Below, in pieces: positions 5,859 through 8,591 of a stretch of 8,591 bases of DNA; positions within the stretch are counted from its first letter, which is position 1; every line of letters begins with the position of its first letter. The notes under the pieces are model-generated. The model did not search any database. It was not told where the DNA came from and saw only the letters and a list, made by a program, of their open reading frames with translations. The stretch is taken from positions 1 through 8,591 of the forward strand of contig JAMONE010000240.1 of assembly GCA_027066695.1 (NCBI GenBank), in the 5' to 3' direction. This DNA is from Micavibrio sp. Its GTDB lineage: Bacteria; Pseudomonadota; Alphaproteobacteria; Micavibrionales; Micavibrionaceae. The position numbers and the translations under genes were made by a program.

Positions 5859-6266
5859 TTATCTAACTGCAGGTGCTGGTGCAACAGGTGCAGCATTATA
5901 TGTATCATACGCTCCGCTCACTAATTCTTTACCTTCCTCAAGTAAAAATGCCCCGCCATTCCACATGTGACCTAAATGTTGTTGCCCCCAACCAAGTGCA
6001 CCATCCAAGAATGAGCCTGTTGCAATATTCTCTGCACCTGTTGTTACAACTTCTTCTGCTGATGCTGTAACTAAACCAACAACATCAATAGGAAGTGGAA
6101 CTCCCGTAGCCGCTGCAGAGGCACCCGTCATTGCTAATCCCGTGGTTATCATTAAATTTCTTCTGCCAGCGGCACTAAATGGGTTGGCATTATCAAATAT
6201 TTTACCTGGAAGACTCTGGCCAACTCTAGCGGCATCATTCATTGCGTCTTTTACTTGCTCAACCAT
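5859..6266 (-). CDS. Unrecognised 135-residue Ala/Gly-rich protein with a Tat-like or membrane segment
   Basis: I do not recognise a family. The start is well supported: AAGGA lies about 12 bases ahead of the ATG on the minus strand, within the purine-rich AAAAGGAAAAG. Residues 1-33 are amphipathic and polar. They are followed by GRRNLMITTGLAMTGASAAA (34-53), a twin-arginine-like pair, a weakly hydrophobic Ala/Gly/Thr run and a small-residue AxA-type site, consistent with an atypical Tat signal or a membrane anchor. A second apolar stretch (PLPIDVVGLVTA, 57-68) follows. The rest (70-125) is soluble and glycine-rich with aromatic residues (GWGQQHLGHMWNGGAFLL), ending in the low-complexity tail APVAPAPAV. 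No catalytic motif is visible. The gene precedes the XRE gene on the same strand and has its own upstream palindromic site, suggesting a regulated accessory pair. Coding status is supported by the ribosome-binding site and sensible composition, not by homology. Confidence 0.65.
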   Translation of the reverse strand: MVEQVKDAMNDAARVGQSLPGKIFDNANPFSAAGRRNLMITTGLAMTGASAAATGVPLPIDVVGLVTASAEEVVTTGAENIATGSFLDGALGWGQQHLGHMWNGGAFLLEEGKELVSGAYDTYNAAPVAPAPAVR

Positions 6267-6314
6267 AATCTTTTCCTTTTCAATACCCTAAATTCATTAT
6301 TTTTTTAATTACCA

Positions 6315-6330
6315 CAATGTTATCACATTG
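6315..6330. promoter_or_regulatory. Candidate operator upstream of the 135-residue gene
   Basis: CAATGT (6315-6320) and ACATTG (6325-6330) form a perfect inverted repeat with a four-base spacer, 48-63 bases upstream of the start codon at 6264-6266. It contains TCACATTG, shared with the palindrome at 5831-5847. The two sites would suit one common regulator, most simply the neighbouring XRE protein. Confidence 0.4.
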
Positions 6331-6365
6331 ATTTTACGAAAGGCAAGCTTTTTTTGTTTTTTGTT

Positions 6366-6433
6366 GTCGTTGCGAGATGTGGGTGTGGCGATCCGTTGTG
6401 CGGGCTAGATTGCTTCACTTTGTTCGCAATGAC
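6366..6433. repeat. Palindromic repeat element downstream of uvrA
   Basis: This 68-bp segment begins GTCGTTGCGAG and ends TTCGCAATGAC, with an inner ATTGCTTCACTT block. It is a degenerate copy of the repeats at 7442-7524 and 7989-8017. It lies 11 bases beyond the uvrA stop. The bases that follow it on the uvrA transcript are A-rich, not U-rich, so it is not a standard intrinsic terminator. Confidence 0.7.
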
Positions 6434-6444
6434 AGTCGGGATGG

Positions 6445-8591
6445 CTACTTGCTCAACACTTTCTTCAAAAACTGCCCTGTGTAGCTTTCTTTAACTTCGC
6501 AGATAGCTTCGGGAGTGCCGCTAGCCACCACTGTGCCGCCTTTATGCCCTCCCTCATAGCCTATATCAATGATATGATCGGCGGTTTTGATAACGTCCAG
6601 ATTATGCTCTATCACTATAATAGTGTTGCCTTGATCGACCAGCCTGTGCAAAACCTCTAGCAATTTCCGTACATCCTCGAAATGCAAGCCTGTTGTTGGC
6701 TCATCGAGAATATATAGCGTCTTGCCAGTGGAGCGTTTGGATAATTCCTTAGCCAGTTTCACGCGCTGCGCTTCGCCGCCCGATAGGGTTGTTGCTTGCT
6801 GTCCGACCTTTATATAGGTAAGCCCAACCTCTTTTAATGTGTTCATTTTTCCCTGAATAGCGGGGATAGCTTCGAAAAAATCGCAAGCATCTTCCACGGT
6901 CATATCCAGCACATCAGCGATGGATTTGCCTTTATACTTAACTTCCAGCGTCTCGCGGTTATATCGCTTGCCCTTGCAAGTATCGCACTCAACATAAACA
7001 TCGGGCAGAAAATGCATCTCGATTTTAATAACCCCGTCACCAGAGCAGCTCTCACAGCGTCCGCCCTTGACATTAAACGAGAACCGCCCAGCCTTATAGC
7101 CGCGCATTTTCGCCTCGGGCAGGCCTGCAAACCAGTCACGAATATGTGAGAACGCCCCCGTATATGTCGCAGGATTAGAGCGCGGAGTGCGCCCGATAGG
7201 TGATTGGTTGATGTCTATTACTTTATCGACATGCTCAAAGCCTTTGATTTCCTTGTAGGGTAGGGGCGTTTCTTTTGATTTCATTAATGTGCGGCTAGCT
7301 GCTTTATATAATGTATCAATGGTAAGCGTTGATTTTCCAGAGCCAGAAACCCCTGTAACACAAGTAAAAGTGCCAAGCGGGAATTTAGCAGTTATGTTTT
7401 GTAGGTTATTGCCGCTCGCGCCGATTACTTCTATGTATTTTGTCATTGCGAAGCCTGATTTTTCAGGCTGTGGCAATCTGGTTTTTGAGCCATTATTGGA
7501 TTGCTTCACTTCGTTCGCAATGACGCTTTGGGGAAGGCGGCGTTTGGCGGGAATAGGGATTTCCTTTTCTCCGCGCATATATTGAGCAGTGATACTGCGC
7601 TCGCACTTAAACACTTCCTCGGGCGTGCCTTGCGCGATAATCTCGCCGCCATGAATCCCTGCGCCTATGCCTATATCAATCAAGTGATCTGCGCTACGGA
7701 TTGCATCTTCGTCATGCTCAACGACTATAACCGTATTACCAAGGTCGCGCAGGCGTTTTAGTGTTTTAAGTAACCTGTTGTTATCACGTTGGTGAAGCCC
7801 GATTGATGGTTCATCCAACACATATAAAACGCCTGTTAAGCCTGATCCTATTTGTGAAGCTAATCTGATGCGTTGCGATTCACCGCCCGATAGCGTCCCC
7901 GAGCTTCGCGATAAGTTCAGATAATCCAGCCCGACATTCATTAGAAAGGTTAGGCGGTCATCAATTTCTTTGAGGATTGGTTTGGCTATAGATTGCTTCG
8001 CTTCGCTCGCAATGACGGTTGTAAGAGACTTGAACCATTTATGCGCCTCTTGAATGCCAAGTTCGCCGATTTCAGATATATGCTTGCCGTCAATCTTAAC
8101 TGCGAGAGCTTCCATTTTAAGACGCGCACCGCCGCATTCATTACATGGTGCGCTAATCATAAACTCGGCAAGACGCTCGCGCGCTGCGTTGCTTTCTGTC
8201 TCGATCATGCGCCGCTTTAGGTTGTTGACGACGCCTTCAAAGGGCTTGTTGCTCTTCCATGTGCTCTCACTTTTACTCTCATATGTGGTGGGAATTTTGA
8301 TTTTGCCAGATCCGTAAAGGATCGCTTTCTTATGCTCGGCTTTCATGCCTTTCCATGGAGTGGTTGGGTCAAATTCATAAAATGACGCAACCGCGCGCAA
8401 GGCTTGCATATAAAAAGGTGCAAAGTTTTTTGTCCATGGCACGATACAGCCCTGATCTATGGATTTGCTAGGGTCAGGGATTATCAAATCTTCGTCAAAG
8501 TCATTCTTAACGCCAAGCCCATCACAATGCGGACATGCACCATGCGGTGAGTTAAACGAGAATAGGCGCGGTTCAATTTCGGGAATAGTAA
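6445..8591 (-). CDS. uvrA: Excinuclease ABC subunit A, N-terminal part outside the window
   Basis: The frame runs open from the window's last base to the TAG at 6445-6447, with about 715 residues visible of the usual roughly 940; the TTG at 8485-8487 is internal. The first residues (IEPRLFSFNSPHGACPHC) belong to the region before the first zinc module, whose CPHC and CNEC cysteine pairs are present. Then come the first ABC signature LSGGESQRIRLASQIG (about 7870-7900), Walker B LYVLDEPSIGLHQRD, the second Walker A GVSGSGKST (about 7327-7353), the second zinc pairs CESC and CDTC, and the second signature LSGGEAQRVKLAKEL with LYILDEPTTGLHF. UvrA dimers scan DNA for lesions and load UvrB in nucleotide excision repair. 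Two palindromic repeats are inserted in frame (7442-7524, 7989-8017), adding VIANEVKQS and VIASEAKQS-type peptides at linker positions. All visible catalytic motifs remain intact, so the gene appears functional. Confidence 0.96.
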   Translation of the reverse strand, partial: TIPEIEPRLFSFNSPHGACPHCDGLGVKNDFDEDLIIPDPSKSIDQGCIVPWTKNFAPFYMQALRAVASFYEFDPTTPWKGMKAEHKKAILYGSGKIKIPTTYESKSESTWKSNKPFEGVVNNLKRRMIETESNAARERLAEFMISAPCNECGGARLKMEALAVKIDGKHISEIGELGIQEAHKWFKSLTTVIASEAKQSIAKPILKEIDDRLTFLMNVGLDYLNLSRSSGTLSGGESQRIRLASQIGSGLTGVLYVLDEPSIGLHQRDNNRLLKTLKRLRDLGNTVIVVEHDEDAIRSADHLIDIGIGAGIHGGEIIAQGTPEEVFKCERSITAQYMRGEKEIPIPAKRRLPQSVIANEVKQSNNGSKTRLPQPEKSGFAMTKYIEVIGASGNNLQNITAKFPLGTFTCVTGVSGSGKSTLTIDTLYKAASRTLMKSKETPLPYKEIKGFEHVDKVIDINQSPIGRTPRSNPATYTGAFSHIRDWFAGLPEAKMRGYKAGRFSFNVKGGRCESCSGDGVIKIEMHFLPDVYVECDTCKGKRYNRETLEVKYKGKSIADVLDMTVEDACDFFEAIPAIQGKMNTLKEVGLTYIKVGQQATTLSGGEAQRVKLAKELSKRSTGKTLYILDEPTTGLHFEDVRKLLEVLHRLVDQGNTIIVIEHNLDVIKTADHIIDIGYEGGHKGGTVVASGTPEAICEVKESYTGQFLKKVLSK
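7442..7524. repeat. Palindromic repeat inserted in frame in uvrA (full copy)
   Basis: Perfect 11-bp terminal arms GTCATTGCGAA (7442-7452) and TTCGCAATGAC (7514-7524) enclose a hairpin AGCCTGA/TCAGGCT (7452-7458, 7463-7469) and inner arms GCAATC/GATTGC (7473-7478, 7499-7504). This gives a cloverleaf-like potential fold. On the minus strand it encodes the peptide from VIANEVKQSNNGSK to PEKSGFAMT in the linker ahead of the second ATPase domain. It behaves like the in-frame rickettsial palindromic elements, though I cannot assign it to a named family. Confidence 0.82.
7989..8017. repeat. Half-copy palindromic repeat inserted in frame in uvrA
   Basis: GATTGCTTCGCTTCGCTCGC followed by AATGACG corresponds to the right half of the 7442-7524 element and encodes TVIASEAKQSI on the minus strand. 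It lies just before the segment IAKPILKEIDDRLTFL, where UvrA proteins have a variable linker. Confidence 0.75.

Noticed and set aside
5423..6266. Classical toxin-antitoxin pair formed by the XRE gene and its neighbour
   Set aside because: XRE proteins are often antitoxins, but the neighbour shows no known toxin motif and the genes are 70 bases apart, not overlapping. Kept only as an unassigned module.
6340..6433. Intrinsic terminator for uvrA
   Set aside because: The hairpin-forming repeat is followed by A-rich, not T-rich, sequence in the direction of uvrA transcription.
7289..7761. Open plus-strand frames opposite uvrA
   Set aside because: Their translations are complements of conserved uvrA motifs and the palindromic repeat; uvrA explains the sequence fully.

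Overview
This AT-rich window looks like chromosomal DNA of an alphaproteobacterium. The UvrD, UvrA and diguanylate cyclase sequences read as alphaproteobacterial, and the spacers and even the uvrA coding sequence carry short palindromic repeats of a kind known from Rickettsiales and other small or host-associated alphaproteobacteria. The assignment comes from sequence character only and is not settled below class level.

Layout. Positions 1-936 (+) hold the 3' part of a GGDEF diguanylate cyclase; its reading frame is open from the first base, so it starts outside the window. Next is a complete UvrD/PcrA-type helicase (957-3209, +). Positions 3191-3470 hold a decayed IS630-like insertion sequence: a broken, minus-strand C-terminal transposase fragment between imperfect inverted repeats. 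Then come a two-membrane-segment DUF502 protein (3545-4228, +) and a serine O-acetyltransferase (4228-4902, +), coupled by a TAATG overlap. A gene-free stretch (4936-5422) follows, made of hairpins and dispersed palindromic repeats. Two small minus-strand genes come next: an XRE-type regulator (5423-5788) and an unrecognised 135-residue protein (5859-6266). The window ends in uvrA on the minus strand (6445-8591), whose N-terminal part lies beyond the window.

How the genes fit together. uvrD and uvrA both serve DNA repair but are convergent and separate, so no operon is implied. DUF502-cysE is the clearest transcription unit; it has a good sigma70-like promoter overlapping the edge of the IS remnant. 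The XRE gene and the 135-residue gene form a small accessory pair with shared CAATGTGA-type palindromic sites upstream of each start.

The most interesting signals concern mobile sequence shaping genes. Two ends of the same IS family, in the same orientation, supply the stop codons of two genes (uvrD and cysE). Two palindromic repeat copies lie in frame inside uvrA, adding residues to an essential-type repair protein. I see no recognisable defence system, CRISPR array, RNA gene or prophage core. The regulator/unknown-protein pair is the only candidate for an undescribed functional unit, and the evidence for it is modest.
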